Of a stretch of 64,000 nt of DNA, positions 22,082 through 33,460 are shown in pieces; the first letter of the stretch is position 1; every line of letters begins with the position of its first letter. The position numbers and the translations under genes are program-made. Source of the stretch: Aldrovandia affinis (Eukaryota; Chordata; Actinopteri; Notacanthiformes; Halosauridae); contig JAINUG010000007.1 of NCBI GenBank assembly GCA_029706075.1, forward strand, positions 7,813,501-7,877,500, written 5' to 3'. Below the pieces are notes generated by a model that saw only the letters and a program-made list of their open reading frames with translations, did no database searches and was not told where the DNA came from.

Positions 22082-25000
22082 ATGGGTAGGGTGGTGCAGA
22101 CTGCCCAGATGGAGTCTGTCAAGACTACATATAACAGTGAAAGCAGTAATAAAGTCTTGAGTAAACAAAATTTTAGCAAGTATGGCTTGGGATGGAAGGG
22201 AGTGAGGGAGCGGGAGAGGAATAGTAGAAACAGTAGCAACGTAAGTGTGAGCAAGGCTATGAAGCTCATGTGTTTAAATGCGAGAAGTATAAAAAATACA
22301 TTTTTGGAACTGGAGACTGTCATGTTGAATGGGGGTTATGACATTGTTGGGATTACAGAGACATGGCTTGGCGCAGCGGATGGGGAGGAATATAATGTAG
22401 AGGGGTACAAATTGTTTAGGAAGGATAGAACTAATAAAAGAGGAGGGGGAGTGGCCCTTTATGTGAAAGACTATCTTAATGTGCAGGAAATTCCAGGTAT
22501 AAACCCATTAGTTTCTTGTGAGGACATCTGGATTAGATTATTGGGAGATTGTGAGAAGAGCTTTAATATAGGAGTATGTTATAGACCTCCAGCTTCAGAC
22601 AGTAACATAAATAGTACGCTCTTTGATAACATAAAACAAATCTGTGCTGAAGGAGAGACAATAATAATGGGCGACTTCAATTACCCCTCTATCAATTGGG
22701 AGATAGTGACAGGTCAGGGCAAATGTGAAGAGGAGTTTTTAGATATGGTCAATGACTGCTTTTTGGTACAGTCTGTTACTCAGCCTACGAGAGGGAAATC
22801 AATACTGGATCTGGTTTTGTGTAACAATCCTGATAGAATTTGCAGCACAGAGGTAGGAGAACCAATAGGGGCAAGTGACCACAGTGCAGTTATTTTTGAT
22901 ATTTTTTGGCAAGTTAAGACAGCCTCCTCTAACTCTCGAATTTTGAATTTTAGACGAGCTGACTTTAATAAAATGAGAGAGAATTTAAGTAATATAGATT
23001 GGGTAAAACTTCTAGATTGCAGAACTGTGAATGAAAAATGGACTATATTTAAAAGGGTTATTGTAGATGTACAGTGTAAATTCATCCCCAAAGTAAGGAA
23101 AAATAGGATGAAAAAACAGTCTCCGCAGTGGATGACTAAATCTTTACGGGTGATTTTGAGGCAAAAGAAACGACTGTATAGAGTATATAAAAAGGATAAC
23201 TCAGAGAGAAACAAGTTAGATTATTGTAATATGTGGGCTAAGGCTAAAAAGGAAATAAAAGCAGCTAAAAGGCGGTTTGAAATTAAAATTTCCCAAGATG
23301 CAAAAAGTAACCCTAAGAAGTTTTTTCAATATTGTAGTAGAAAAAGGAAAGTTAAGGATGAGGTTAAGTGTATTAAGAATAAGGAAGGAACTTTGGTTTA
23401 TAATAATAAGGACATTGCAAACACACTAAACAGTTACTTTGTGGAGAGCTTTACTAGAGAAGAGGTTATAAATATGCCTAAATGTATAGACAAGGTACGG
23501 AATGTTTTGGAGGACTTTGAGATAAGGGATGTAGAAGTACTACAAAAACTACAAAAACTTAAGACAAATAAGGCAGCAGGCCCGGATGGCATATATCCCA
23601 GAGTACGCAAAGAACTTGGGGAAATTATATATAAACCATTGACAGATATTTTCAGTCAATCCATAATCACTGGAGAAATACCAGATGACTGGAAGCAGGG
23701 TAGTATAATTCCAATATATAAGAAGGGGGACCGTACTGACCCAGGGAACTATAGGCCTGTCAGTTTAACTTGCATCGCATGTAAAATGCTGGAATGTATT
23801 ATTAGGGATAAGTTGGAATCATTCTTGAAAAATAATAGTATTTTAAGGGAGAGCCAGCATGGATTTCTCAAAGGGAGGTCATGCCTAACAAACCTCCTGG
23901 ACTTTTTCAAAGAGGCTACAAAGTGTGTTGACCTGAACCAGGCTTATGATGTTATATATTTTGACTTTCAGAAAGCATTTGACAAGGTACCACATGAGAG
24001 GCTCATTGCTAAAATGAAATCAGTAGGAATTGTAGGAGTAGTTTCACAGTGGGTTAAAAATTGGCTGCAAGGGCGAATACAAAGAGTAACAGTAGGTGGG
24101 GCCGAATCTGACCTCGGTGCTGTGGGCAGTGGTGTCCCGCAGGGATCGGTGCTGTGACCTCTGCTCTTCCTTATTTACATAAATGATCTGGATATGGACA
24201 TTAGTAGCAAAATAGTTAAATTTGCAGATGATACTAAACTTGGGGGTTTGGCAAACAGTTTGGAATCTCATCTCATCTCTCATCTCATCTCATCTTCAGC
24301 CGCTTATTCCTAGTTAGGGTCGTGGGGGGGCTGGAGCCTATCCCAGCATGCATTGGGGCGAGAGGCAGGAATACACCCTGGACAGGTCGCCAATCCATCA
24401 CAGGGCACTACGTACACCATTCACTCACACACTCATACCTACGGGCAATTTAGACTCTCCAATTAGCCTAACATGCATGTCTCTGGACTGTGGGAAGAAA
24501 CCGGAGTACCCGGAGGAAACCCACGCGGACACGGGGAGAACATGCAAACTCCACACAGAAAGGCCTGGATTCGAACCCGTGACCTTCTTGCTGTGAGGCG
24601 ACAGTGCTATCCACTGCACCACCGTGCCGCCACCAGTTTGGAATCGACTAAAGTAATCCAAGATGATTTAAACAAAATCCAAAAATGGGCAGATACATGG
24701 CAGATGACGTTCAATATTGCTAAATGTAAAGTTATGCATGTGGGAAATAAAAACATTAGACAGGAGTATTTTATGGGAGGAGAAAAGTTAGTAGGTGTTC
24801 AATTTGAAAAGGATTTAGGAGTTGTAGTTGATCAAAGCCTATCTGCATCAAAGCAGTGTGCTACAGCAGTGAAAAAAAGCCAACAGGATGCTGGGATACA
24901 TAGCAAAAGTATTGAGTATAAATCAAAGGAGGTTATATTAATGTTATATAACGCCTTTGTCAGACCGCACTTAGAATACTGTGTGCAGTTCTGGGCACCG

Positions 25001-25399
25001 CACTACAAGAAAGATATTGAAGCTCTTGAAAAAGTCCAAAGAAGGGCAACTAAACTGATACCTGGTATGAAAGGTAAAAGTTATGATGATAGACTTAAGG
25101 CACTCAATCTATTTAAACTTAGCAAACGCAGACTTAGGGGGGATTTGATTGAGGTTTTTAAATTCCTAAAAGGGATTAACAAAGTAAAATACCAAAGATT
25201 TTTTAAGATAAGTGGGGTCAGCAGAACAAGAGGCCACAGGTGGAAATTAGTTAAAGGCAAATTCCGCACAGATATTAGGAAGTTTTTCTTTACACAGAGA
25301 GTTGTCAATGCCTGGAACAGCTTGCCAGGTCAGGTAGTAGAGGCAGAAACGCTCGGGCTATTCAAGGCCAGGCTAGATGTAGTACTAGATGTTCTTTAG
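22082..25399 (+). pseudogene. CR1-like LINE ORF2 (endonuclease + RT), one nonsense codon and a SINE insertion
   Basis: The first 691 codons are open. Endonuclease motifs: LMCLNARSIKN, GITETWLG, GVCYRPP, IIMGDFNYPSINW and GASDHSAVIF, so all catalytic positions look present. RT: NKAAGPDGI, NYRPVSLTC, SQHGFLKGRSCLTNLL, IYFDFQKAFDKVPHERL (first catalytic Asp) and VPQGSVL followed by TGA (24155-24157) where a Gly is normal. After the stop the same frame gives PLLFLIYINDLD and FADDTKLGG (24221-24247). The SINE then interrupts at LANSLES, and the frame resumes with the duplicated site: STKVIQDDLNKIQKWADTW through the C-terminal NSLPGQVVEAETLGLFKARL. Dead, but only by recent lesions. Confidence 0.85.
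24268..24633 (-). mobile_element. tRNA-derived SINE nested in CR1-like LINE
   Basis: Read on the minus strand: A box TGGTGCAGTGGATAGC (24606-24621) and B box GGGTTCGAATCC (24567-24578), then a conserved body (cccgtgtccgcgtgggtttc...), ending in GAGAT-type repeats (24268-24297). Perfect 12-bp target duplications CAGTTTGGAATC flank it at 24256-24267 and 24634-24645. This fixes the boundaries exactly. Confidence 0.9.
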
Positions 25400-25490
25400 A
25401 TTAGGACATGATGAGCCAAGATGGGCCGAACGGCCCGTTCTCATCATTATGTATTCTTATGTTCTTATGTTCTTATGTTCTTATATATTT

Positions 25491-26233
25491 TAGGAGTGTA
25501 ATGCATGCCAGCGCTTGTTCTAGTTATGCTTCATATAATACAAAAAAATACAGTGTACTTTATTTGTCACCTTTATTCGTAGATTGTTTTGATTAAAACT
25601 ATGAAACATAATCTACATGTAATTGAACAAGGAAGATGCCCAATTCATTATTAATTCACATTGATAATGGATGATTATACAATTACTGTATAATACATTG
25701 TCTTCTCTCCTACCCTCACCCATCAGACTAATAATTATGTTAAACATAACACAACAAGTGTGATGGGGGAGTTCCGATGCGCTATTATCCAAGACTTGAG
25801 TTGGAGAAACAAGGATGGCCATTTGATTGGTCACATTAAATTCCACCTCTTGTTTTGTAAGTGGTATTTATATTATATAAAAAACATATTTAGGAAAAGC
25901 CGAGGATGGGGGGACCACGTGAATTTATCAACAGCAGTGTTATTAGCATAAATAAAAAAAAACAGTGACAGTGTTAAATATAATTGTTAGGTGAATTCCA
26001 TCACAAACACAGTTTGGTGAGTTCAGCAATCACCCAAAAGATTTTGCCTACTGTGTTGGTGAAGGAAAAAAAATATTATTTGCATTTATTTGTCAGTCAA
26101 AGGACAAATTTTACCAGGCCTTTAAAAGAGGGAGGGATATCGGACCCAAGTGCAGGAAACGAAAACGGAGGCAGGAATCTAAAATAAACTGATAAACTGA
26201 TAAACTTAATAAACACCAAGAACAAAATCAAAC
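25491..26233. other. No gene; right end is a repeat interrupted by the BEL element
   Basis: 25491-26100 is AT-rich without recognised content. About 26130-26233 (gacccaagtgcaggaaacga ... aacaaaatcaaac) reads continuously into 33135-33460 once the BEL element is removed, forming a purine/A-rich interspersed repeat of perhaps 430 bp (ending near ccctctggcggcaag). Its class is unknown to me. Confidence 0.5.
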
Positions 26234-26238
26234 ACAGG

Positions 26239-26732
26239 TGTAGGGGCCGTTTAGGAATCGGCTAATTTATATACCGTATCGGTAGTTCATATTTTATATA
26301 TTGATATATTAATATTTTCATGTATGATAATTTAGTTAAAAAGACTGACATGATAATTTCATGGTATAAGTACATTTAGAATTCATTAGTTTAAAAATAG
26401 ACACAGAGACAAGTGAGATAGAACATTTCTTTATTTAGAACTGTGAACCTAGAATTAATCACATGACCTATGTGCAGCATTGTGGGATGCAGATCAAGCT
26501 TCCGGTTAGTTAGATGAAGCCAGCTCCTGATAGCGACACAGTTTTTTGACCATTCGGCATTACATTTATACATTTATACATTCGACCTGATTTGTAAGAA
26601 GAGCTTTGTTTTGTTTTCATTAAATTGTAAAACTACAAGTCTTTTGTCCTGTCGTCTGCGTTCAAGACTCCACGTTATTCTGGCTTCAAAGGGTGTTTCA
26701 TTTTTAGAAGACGTGTTGGGAACACACCTACA
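26239..26732 (+). repeat. BEL/Pao 5' LTR (494 bp)
   Basis: TG...CA ends (TGTAGGGGCC ... CACCTACA). The segment 26271-26730 matches 32668-33127 over 460 bp with no difference I can see. A poly(A)-type AT-rich region and a TATA-rich block (tatatattgatatatta, 26297-26313) are in the plausible U3. I could not recognise a primer binding site in the bases just inside (tttgtcaaaaaac). Confidence 0.9.
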
Positions 26733-26971
26733 TTTGTCAAAAAACTAGCTAAGCTAGCTAGCGAGCCACACGGACTCGGCGGAGAAAGTGGCTTGGAACT
26801 GGATGGAACCGGACCGAAAGGTGGCTGGAAGCATAAACACGGGAGGCAATCTGAAGTAGGAGAACGGGTAATCCTTTGACTCTACGAGACAAGGTAAAGA
26901 GAAATCTTCATATTGTCTATATGCCAGCAGTAGATGTGGCGAAGATAGAAAGCTACAGCCAAGAGAGCTAG

Positions 26972-27129
26972 CGATTGATAGCTAGCCACGGAGGCTCCGC
27001 GACTGAAAAGGTTAAAGCTATCGATAGCTAGCTACAAGGAGGCTCCTCGACTGAAAAAGTTAAAGCGATTGATAGCTAGCTACACGGAGGCTACGCGACT
27101 GTAAAGGTTAAAGTGATTGACAGCTATCC
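26972..27129 (+). repeat. 48-bp tandem repeat in the BEL leader (3.3 copies)
   Basis: Units at 26972-27017 (46 bp), 27018-27065, 27066-27113 and a partial one to 27129. Each has the form cgattgatagctagctacac ggaggct.cgcgactgaaaaggttaaag. The unit contains the palindrome gatagctagctac-type core. It lies between the LTR and gag, where packaging or promoter elements may sit. Function inferred only from position. Confidence 0.85.
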
Positions 27130-27257
27130 TGCGCGTGCAACTTTGACTCAGCCATGCAGAGTCTGGAATTGTAATAGAAGCTGTATTGCATTTGTTTTTA
27201 TTGAGAAAGGTGACTTTGAATTGAAAGGTGCTTTTGAACATATTGCATGCAACTAGA

Positions 27258-29270
27258 ATGAGCCAGTCTGCAATTGATAAGATGGATGGGGAAAAGGAGC
27301 AAAGAAACGTGGAAAATCCTACGGAGCAGGATAAGGAGAGGTCACGTAGGCTAACAGAAAAAGGAATGGAAAGTAAATTACAAAGATGCATTGCACTAAG
27401 AAGACAAAGATTAAGAGATTTGTCTACCAGAATTAATGTAACAGAAGCATTGATGAAGGATGAACAAAATGCAGAACTTGTCCAAGATGGAATGGAAAAT
27501 GACTTTGTTAGTACATTAGAAGAATTTAAATGTCTTAACAGAGAAGTACTGGGCCTTATGTCTGAAGATGAACAGGCAATAGACCAAGAGAACTGGTTTG
27601 AACCAAAAATGGTGTCCATCATAGGCTTTATGAAAAGAGCGAAAGAATGGATCGCAGCTGCACACATATCTGATCAGCAGAAAGAGAACGCTCCGCTACA
27701 AAAGCAGCCTGAAGCGGAAGATGTCCTGCAAGATGGTGTCCAGCCAGACGATAGCGCCTCGCAGACCGCGTCCACAACCCCTGGGTCAGTATGCTCACAT
27801 GGGTCTCGCGTAAGCCGCTCAACAGTAGGATCGAGAGTGTCAGTGACCCGTGTTAGACAAGAGGCAGAACATGCAGCGCTACTGGAACGCGCCGCGGCGC
27901 TAAAGAGAAGGCAGCAACTAGAACAAGAAGAAGCGGAGCTGCAGCGACTCGAACTGGAAGAGGTCGCCTTAAAGAAACAGCGCGAAATATGGCGGGGCAT
28001 AGAAATAGCTAGAATAAAAGCTAAAAAGGAAGAACTCGAGATGGAAACTGCATTGGCCGAAAGTAGCGCGAAACTAAAAGTGCTCAACGAATACGAAAGA
28101 TCAGAAGATGGTGCGAGTAGTCACGGGCGAAGGTCAAGAAACAGAGGGAGCCTGACACACGACGTAACCCGCGCCTCGCCTCCTCAACCAGATGTTACGA
28201 CTCCTCAAACACCGCCGCAGATGCTACAAACACCACCGATGGCTCTACAAGACATCAGCTCTCATTCCAACGTTAGCAGAGATGGTGATATACTGAAGGT
28301 CATGCAAAGGCAGAACGTGATCACAGAGCTGCTCGTAAAGCAGCAGAAGCAATCCCAGCTACCAACCAAGGATATTCCAGTGTTCAGGGGTGATGCACTG
28401 CAATACAAGTCCTTCATCTGAGCATTCAAACATTCCATAGAACAGAAGACAGACAACGATCAGGATAAACTGTACTTTTTGGAACAATTTACAAATGGCG
28501 AACCCCAAGAGCTAGTTCGGAGCTGCGTCCACATGCAACCTAGCAGAGGCTACAAAGAAGCAAAGCGACTGTTACACAAGCATTACGGGACGAACTACGG
28601 ATTGCCAGCGCATACATCGACAAGGCACTCCAGTGGCATAGATCAAGTCCGAAGACGGAAAGGCGCTAAATGCCTACGCAATGTTCCTAGTCGGATGCCG
28701 CAACACTATGGAGGACATAGAGTCCCTGGAGGAGATGGATAACCCTACCAACCTACGGACAGTGGTATCCAAGTTACCCTACAAAATGAAAGAGCGTTGG
28801 CGTGCTGAAGCCTACAACATCAAAGAGAGGCGAGACCGAAGAGCAAAATTTACCGACCTGGTGAGCTATATAGAGCGTCAAGCCAAAATAGCAACGGATC
28901 CCCTCTTCGGCGACATCCCAGACAGCCGTCCTACCTCCGCTGGAAAGAACGACAAGGAAAGACCCCCAGCTAAGAAAGAGAAACGAGGGAGCTTCGCGAT
29001 GACGTCTCCACTGAAAACCAAAAGATTAAAGGGGCAGGAGAGAAGTCAGCAAACCCAAATAAAGGAAGCGCCTTGAAAAGCCATGTATGTACTGTCAGCA
29101 AGCTCACACCTAGCCACCTGCAACAAAATCAGGAAACAGCCGCACAAGGAACGGGTGGAGTTTTTGAAGTCAAGGGGGCTTATGCTTCGGGTGCTTGGCC
29201 GGGCCATCTCAGCAAGTTCTGCAGGAAAAGAACAGAGTGTAAGGAATGTGAATTAAAGCACCCAGACATC
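27258..29270 (+). pseudogene. BEL/Pao gag
   Basis: MSQSAIDKMDGEKEQR begins at 27258, although an upstream in-frame ATG lies at 27228. The first part to 28421 is open, with a long charged helical region rich in Glu/Arg/Lys (about residues 190-290) likely to be coiled coil, and PVFRGDALQYKSFI. A TGA replaces the expected Trp codon. After it AFKHSIEQKTDNDQDKLYFL continues in frame, then a frameshift near 28620-28680 leads to DNPTNLRTVVSKLPYKMKER. The zinc-knuckle region follows in pieces: CMYCQQAHT (29086) and GHLSKFCRKRTECKECELKH (about 29200-29265). Structural protein that packages the RNA; inactive here. Confidence 0.85.
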
Positions 29271-29389
29271 CTACACAAAGATAAAGAAGACTCTGCCTCT
29301 CAGGAAAGAACAACGGTGCTCAAGAAGGAGAAGAAGCAAGCCCACAAGTCCCGTCACGCAAGAGGCCACCTGCCTCACTGGGGCCGGAG

Positions 29390-29750
29390 AAAACGAATGT
29401 GTGCTGTCAATAATACCGGTGAAAATCAAGTCAAGAAAGAGCGACAAGCATGTAGAAACGTATGCTCTTATGGACCGGGAGCACAGCGACATTCATCACA
29501 GAGGACCTGCGAAAGAAACTGAATGTTAAAGGAAACCAACACAAATACTTCTGAGCACCATGAATCAAGATCGGCCTGGAGGACAGAAACCCATGAACAG
29601 CTACGTGATATCAGACTTGGAGGTATGTGGGCTGGAAGACAGCAAGTTCATCGAGCTCCCCAAGGCGTACACCCACGGTAGCATACCTGTGCACACACCG
29701 AGAACATACCCAAGCAATCAGAGATCCGGAAGTGGCCCTACCTCAGCGAA
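29390..29750 (+). pseudogene. BEL/Pao aspartic protease remnant
   Basis: The region between the zinc knuckle and RT corresponds to the retropepsin domain. HVETYALMD is visible in one frame near 29450-29475, but the following DxGS-type active site is disrupted by frameshifts. Downstream NSYVISDLEVCGLEDSKFIE (29593-29652) is the conserved domain found after the protease in Pao elements. No functional protease remains. Confidence 0.65.
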
Positions 29751-31250
29751 GTGCGCCTGCCAGAGATAGAAGCGGACGTCGGCCTACTCATCGGAGCGAA
29801 CTGTTCAAGCGCAATGGAGCCATGGCACGTCATAAACAGTCTAAATGGAGGACCCTATGCGGTGAAGACTGCCATTGGCTGGGTCGTGAACGGACCCATA
29901 AGGAAGGAGCTGAGTGAAAAGGAGAAACCACCTCACTGCTCAGTAAACAGAATCACAGTGACAGAAATCGAGAAGTTACTCGTACAACAGTACAACACTG
30001 ATTTCCCAGAGCGTAACTCGACGACAAAGAAGAGATGTCTCAAGAAGACAAGCAGTTCATGCAGTCGGTGAAGAAAACGACAACCTTCGAGAATGGCCAC
30101 TACAGCATCGGGTTGCCGCTCAAGAACCACAAGCTGCCAATGCCCAAGAACCGTTGTATGGCGGAGCAGCGCCTGGCTAGCTTGCGCAGAAAGTTCAGGA
30201 AGGACCCTGGCTTCTATGAAGATTACAAGTGCTTCATGGACAATGTCGTCGAAAAGGGCTACGCCGTCCGAGTTCCGGATGACCAGCTGAACCGTGCTGA
30301 CGCCAGGGTGTCCTACATACCACACCACGGGGTGTATCACCCTAAGAAGAGAAAGATACGAGTAGTCTTCGACTGCGCCGCCTCCTTTCAAGACCAGTCT
30401 CTGAACAGTAGACTACTACAGGGACCCAACATGACCAACACGCTGGTTGGTGTCCTCTTAAGATTCCGTGAGGAGCCAGTTGCGATGATGGCCGACATTG
30501 AGTCGATGTTTTATCAGGTGAAGGTACCTGAACATGACGCAGACCTCCAACGCTTCCTTTAGTGGCCCGACGGCAAGTTGAACGAGCCCATGGAAGAGTT
30601 CAGAATGATGGTGCACCTCTTTGGCGCCACCTCATCACCCAGCATCGCATCATATGCATTGAAGAGGACCGCTGAGGATCACAAAGACACTGCGTCCCCA
30701 GAAGCCGTCCAAACAGTCCTAAACAACTTCTACGTAGACGACTGCTTGAAGAGCGTGCCTACCGAAGATGACGCAATGACCTTGGCTAAAGACCTTCGCA
30801 CCCTGTGTGCCAGCGGAGGATTCACTTTGACAAAGTGGACGAGCCATAACAGAAAGGTGCTCATGTCCATCCCCGAAGAACAGAGAGCTAAAGAAACAAA
30901 GAACCTGGATCTCAGCTCTGAAGCTTTACCTGTCGAGAGAGCGCTCGGTATACAGTGGGATACAGAAACAGATGCTTTCACCTACAGCATCAAGTTGCCG
31001 GACAAGCCAATGACAAGAAGGGGAATCCTGGCCGTCGTCAACTCCATCTACGACCCCCTCGGCCTACTGGCACCGGTCATCCTGCCCGCTAAACTCCTGC
31101 TGAAAGATCTCTGTAAGGAGCAAAGTGGATGGGACGAAGACATCAGTGAAAAACATGCAGAGGATTGGAAAGGATGGACAGAAGATGTTACCTACCTCTC
31201 CAACTTCCAAGTGAACAGGTGCTTGAAACCTGCCGACTTCGGACGCACTG
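29751..31250 (+). pseudogene. BEL/Pao reverse transcriptase
   Basis: LLIGANCSSAMEPWHVINSL and GGPYAVKTAIGWVVNGPI are the Pao pre-RT motifs. After a frame change, FDCAASFQDQSLNSRLLQGP and VGVLLRFREEPVAMMADIES (first catalytic Asp) lead to LQRFL, then TAG (30560-30562). The same frame continues with VHLFGATSSPSIASYALKRT and FYVDDCLKSV, with the catalytic YVDD at 30731-30742. The connection domain includes RALGIQWDTETDAFTYSI and YDPLGLLAPVILPAKLLLKD. At least one stop and one frameshift inactivate it. Confidence 0.9.
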
Positions 31251-31254
31251 CTTC

Positions 31255-32296
31255 AGCGCAGTTGCACCACTTCTCGGATGCCTCAGAGTATGCCTATGGC
31301 ACCGCATCTTACCTGTTACTGGAGAACAAGCAAGGCAAGAAGCATTGTTCCCTCGTGATGGGCAAGTCGAGAGTGGCCTCACTCAAACAGGTCACGATCC
31401 CAAGACTAGAACTGACAGCGGCAGTCGTCGCCGTGAAGATAGACAAGATGCTGCACCAAGAACTCCAAGTTCCGCTACAGCCGTCTACCTTCTGGACCGA
31501 TAGCACTACGGTGCTCAGATACATAGACAACAACACTGCTCACTTCAAAACCTTCGTGGCAAACAGAATCAACGTGATCCGAGAAGCCACCAAGCCTTCC
31601 CAGTGGAAGTATGTAAGAACAACAGAAAACCCAGCGGATCTACCCAGCAGGGGCCTGAAGGCCAAGAGCTTGGCACAGTCAAGAACGTGGATCGACGGAC
31701 CAAGTTTCCTGCTGAACAACGAGTGTGACTGGCCGGAGCAACCCATGCAAAGGAAGGAAAGCCTTCAAAACGACCCTGAGGTCAAGAACATGGCGACAGT
31801 CAACACAATCAAAGTCGAAGAGGACAAAGAACCAATGAACAAGCTGATCGACTACTACTCAGAGTGGCATAAACTAAAACGAGCTGTGGCCTGGATTCTA
31901 AAACTAAAGAGAACTCTGCAACAACTGAAAGATGAAAGAAAGGAGTTGTCAAGAACCATCGTCCAAGCAGAAAAAGACCATGAAAAGCAAAGGTCAAAGT
32001 TAGAACATCACATGAAGAAATACAAATCAACAAGGGAAAAGAAACCACTTACCTTGGATGATCTGGTCGCAGCCGAGTCAGAAATAATCAAGTTCAGCCA
32101 GAGACAACAGTTCAACGAAGAACTCCAAGCACTACAGAAGGGAAAGCAAGTTAGTCGCAACAGTCAGTTGTTCAGACTAGACCCTATACTTCAAGACAGC
32201 ATCCTGAGGGTCGCGGAAGACTCAACAAGTCAGCCATGCCAGAGACCGCCAAACGCCCAGCCATCATATCTAAACACAGCAGAGTTGCCACACTGA
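31255..32296 (+). pseudogene. BEL/Pao RNase H and linker
   Basis: In the same open frame as YVDD: LHHFSDASEYAYGTASYL (first RNase H Asp), IPRLELTAAVVAVKI (Glu), FWTDSTTVLRYI (Asp) and ENPADLPSRGL (last Asp). The four acidic residues of the RNase H site are present. A Lys/Glu-rich helical linker follows (about 31870-32080, e.g. LQQLKDERKELSRTI), typical of Pao elements before integrase. The frame ends at 32296, where the integrase zinc finger continues in other frames. Confidence 0.85.
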
Positions 32297-32299
32297 TCC

Positions 32300-32660
32300 T
32301 GTCAGACATCCACCAAAAGGACAGGACACGCCGGACGCAGCTATGTCCTGGCGCAGCTAAGACGCAAGTATTGGATCCCACAAGCCAACTCTGCAATCAG
32401 AAAGCTACTCAACAAGTGTGTTGTGTGCCGCAGGATCACTGGAAGGTCGGGAGCAGAAGATGGCGAACTTACCTGAAGATCGCCTCCTGCCCGATAAACC
32501 CCCATTTACCAACACCGGCGTCGACTTCTTCGGGCCCTTTGATGTAAAGCGGGGCCGGGGTACAGTCAAGAGATACGGCGTGTTGTTCACCTGCCTTACC
32601 CTGAGAGCCATACACATAGAGGTCGCAGACAGCCTCGACACAGACTCTTGCATAAACGCA
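32300..32660 (+). pseudogene. BEL/Pao integrase, truncated
   Basis: The zinc-finger part is split over frames near 32300-32440 ([14 protein letters not shown] by local reading). The core begins in the 32418 frame: [20 protein letters not shown] (first catalytic Asp) and [20 protein letters not shown]. The protein stops abruptly after DTDSCINAI, where 3' LTR sequence begins. The second Asp, the Glu and the C-terminal domain are missing, and no env-like region exists. Confidence 0.85.
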
Positions 32661-33129
32661 ATTTATAATACCGTATCGGTAGTTCATATTTTATATATTG
32701 ATATATTAATATTTTCATGTATGATAATTTAGTTAAAAAGACTGACATGATAATTTCATGGTATAAGTACATTTAGAATTCATTAGTTTAAAAATAGACA
32801 CAGAGACAAGTGAGATAGAACATTTCTTTATTTAGAACTGTGAACCTAGAATTAATCACATGACCTATGTGCAGCATTGTGGGATGCAGATCAAGCTTCC
32901 GGTTAGTTAGATGAAGCCAGCTCCTGATAGCGACACAGTTTTTTGACCATTCGGCATTACATTTATACATTTATACATTCGACCTGATTTGTAAGAAGAG
33001 CTTTGTTTTGTTTTCATTAAATTGTAAAACTACAAGTCTTTTGTCCTGTCGTCTGCGTTCAAGACTCCACGTTATTCTGGCTTCAAAGGGTGTTTCATTT
33101 TTAGAAGACGTGTTGGGAACACACCTATA
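32661..33129 (+). repeat. BEL/Pao 3' LTR, 5'-truncated
   Basis: It matches the 5' LTR from about aatttata onward. The missing first ~23 bp (TGTAGGGGCC ... ggct) and the direct join to integrase coding DNA show a deletion with its right breakpoint inside this LTR. The shared word aatttata at the join suggests microhomology. The 3' end is cctata against cctaca in the 5' LTR. Confidence 0.88.
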
Positions 33130-33134
33130 ACAGG

Positions 33135-33460
33135 AATTAAATAAAACACTGGATGAAAAATCTAAGCCTAGACTCAATAAAACACTGACAAGAAATCAAA
33201 TAAGAAAGGCAAAAGTCAGCACTCGAAACGGGAAAACTCAGAGGAACACTAACACAAGGAACACATTTTCAACAAACATCCAAGCCAGAGCACAGAACAC
33301 AGAAAACAGGAAACCTAATTGGCAACGAAAGGAGACACAGGAGGAATCACTCAAGACAATCAGGGAGCACAATAAAACAATTAGACAAAGATAATCAGGG
33401 AACACTAACACTAAGTCCAATGACACCCTCTGGCGGCAAGCAGGAACCGTTACAGGCCTG
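33135..33460. repeat. Right half of the unclassified repeat hit by the BEL element
   Basis: Continues 26130-26233 after removal of the BEL element and one ACAGG copy. A/C-rich, with recurring words such as aaaacactg and gaacacta. It ends near ccctctggcggcaagcagga. No coding capacity. Confidence 0.5.

Larger units (their letters stand above)
21925..25490 (+). mobile_element. CR1-like LINE with nested SINE
   Basis: A 5'-truncated LINE. It holds the end of ORF1 (SGNH/esterase-like), ORF2 with intact endonuclease motifs and RT, and a 3' UTR ending with the near-palindrome gggccgaacggcccg and a tail of (TTCTTATG)n at 25451-25488. The octamer tail is typical of CR1-clade LINEs. ORF2 is interrupted by one nonsense codon (24155) and by a SINE inserted at 24268-24633 with a 12-bp target duplication. 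Otherwise it is the best-preserved LINE in the window. Confidence 0.85.
26239..33129 (+). mobile_element. BEL/Pao LTR retrotransposon, recent but internally deleted
   Basis: The 5' LTR starts TGTAGGGGCC at 26239 and ends at 26732. The 3' LTR (32661-33129) is nearly identical but lacks its first ~23-30 bp. ACAGG at 26234-26238 and again at 33130-33134 is the 5-bp target duplication expected for BEL/Pao. Order inside: leader with 48-bp tandem repeats, gag, protease remnant, RT with YVDD, RNase H, integrase. Coding is broken by several stops and frameshifts, although the LTRs hardly differ. The integrase is cut at DTDSCINAI and joined directly to the 3' LTR. Confidence 0.92.

Noticed and set aside
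26391..26573. An identical 60-codon minus-strand frame at 26391-26573 and 32788-32970
   Set aside because: Identity reflects the two LTRs of the BEL element, not a conserved gene.
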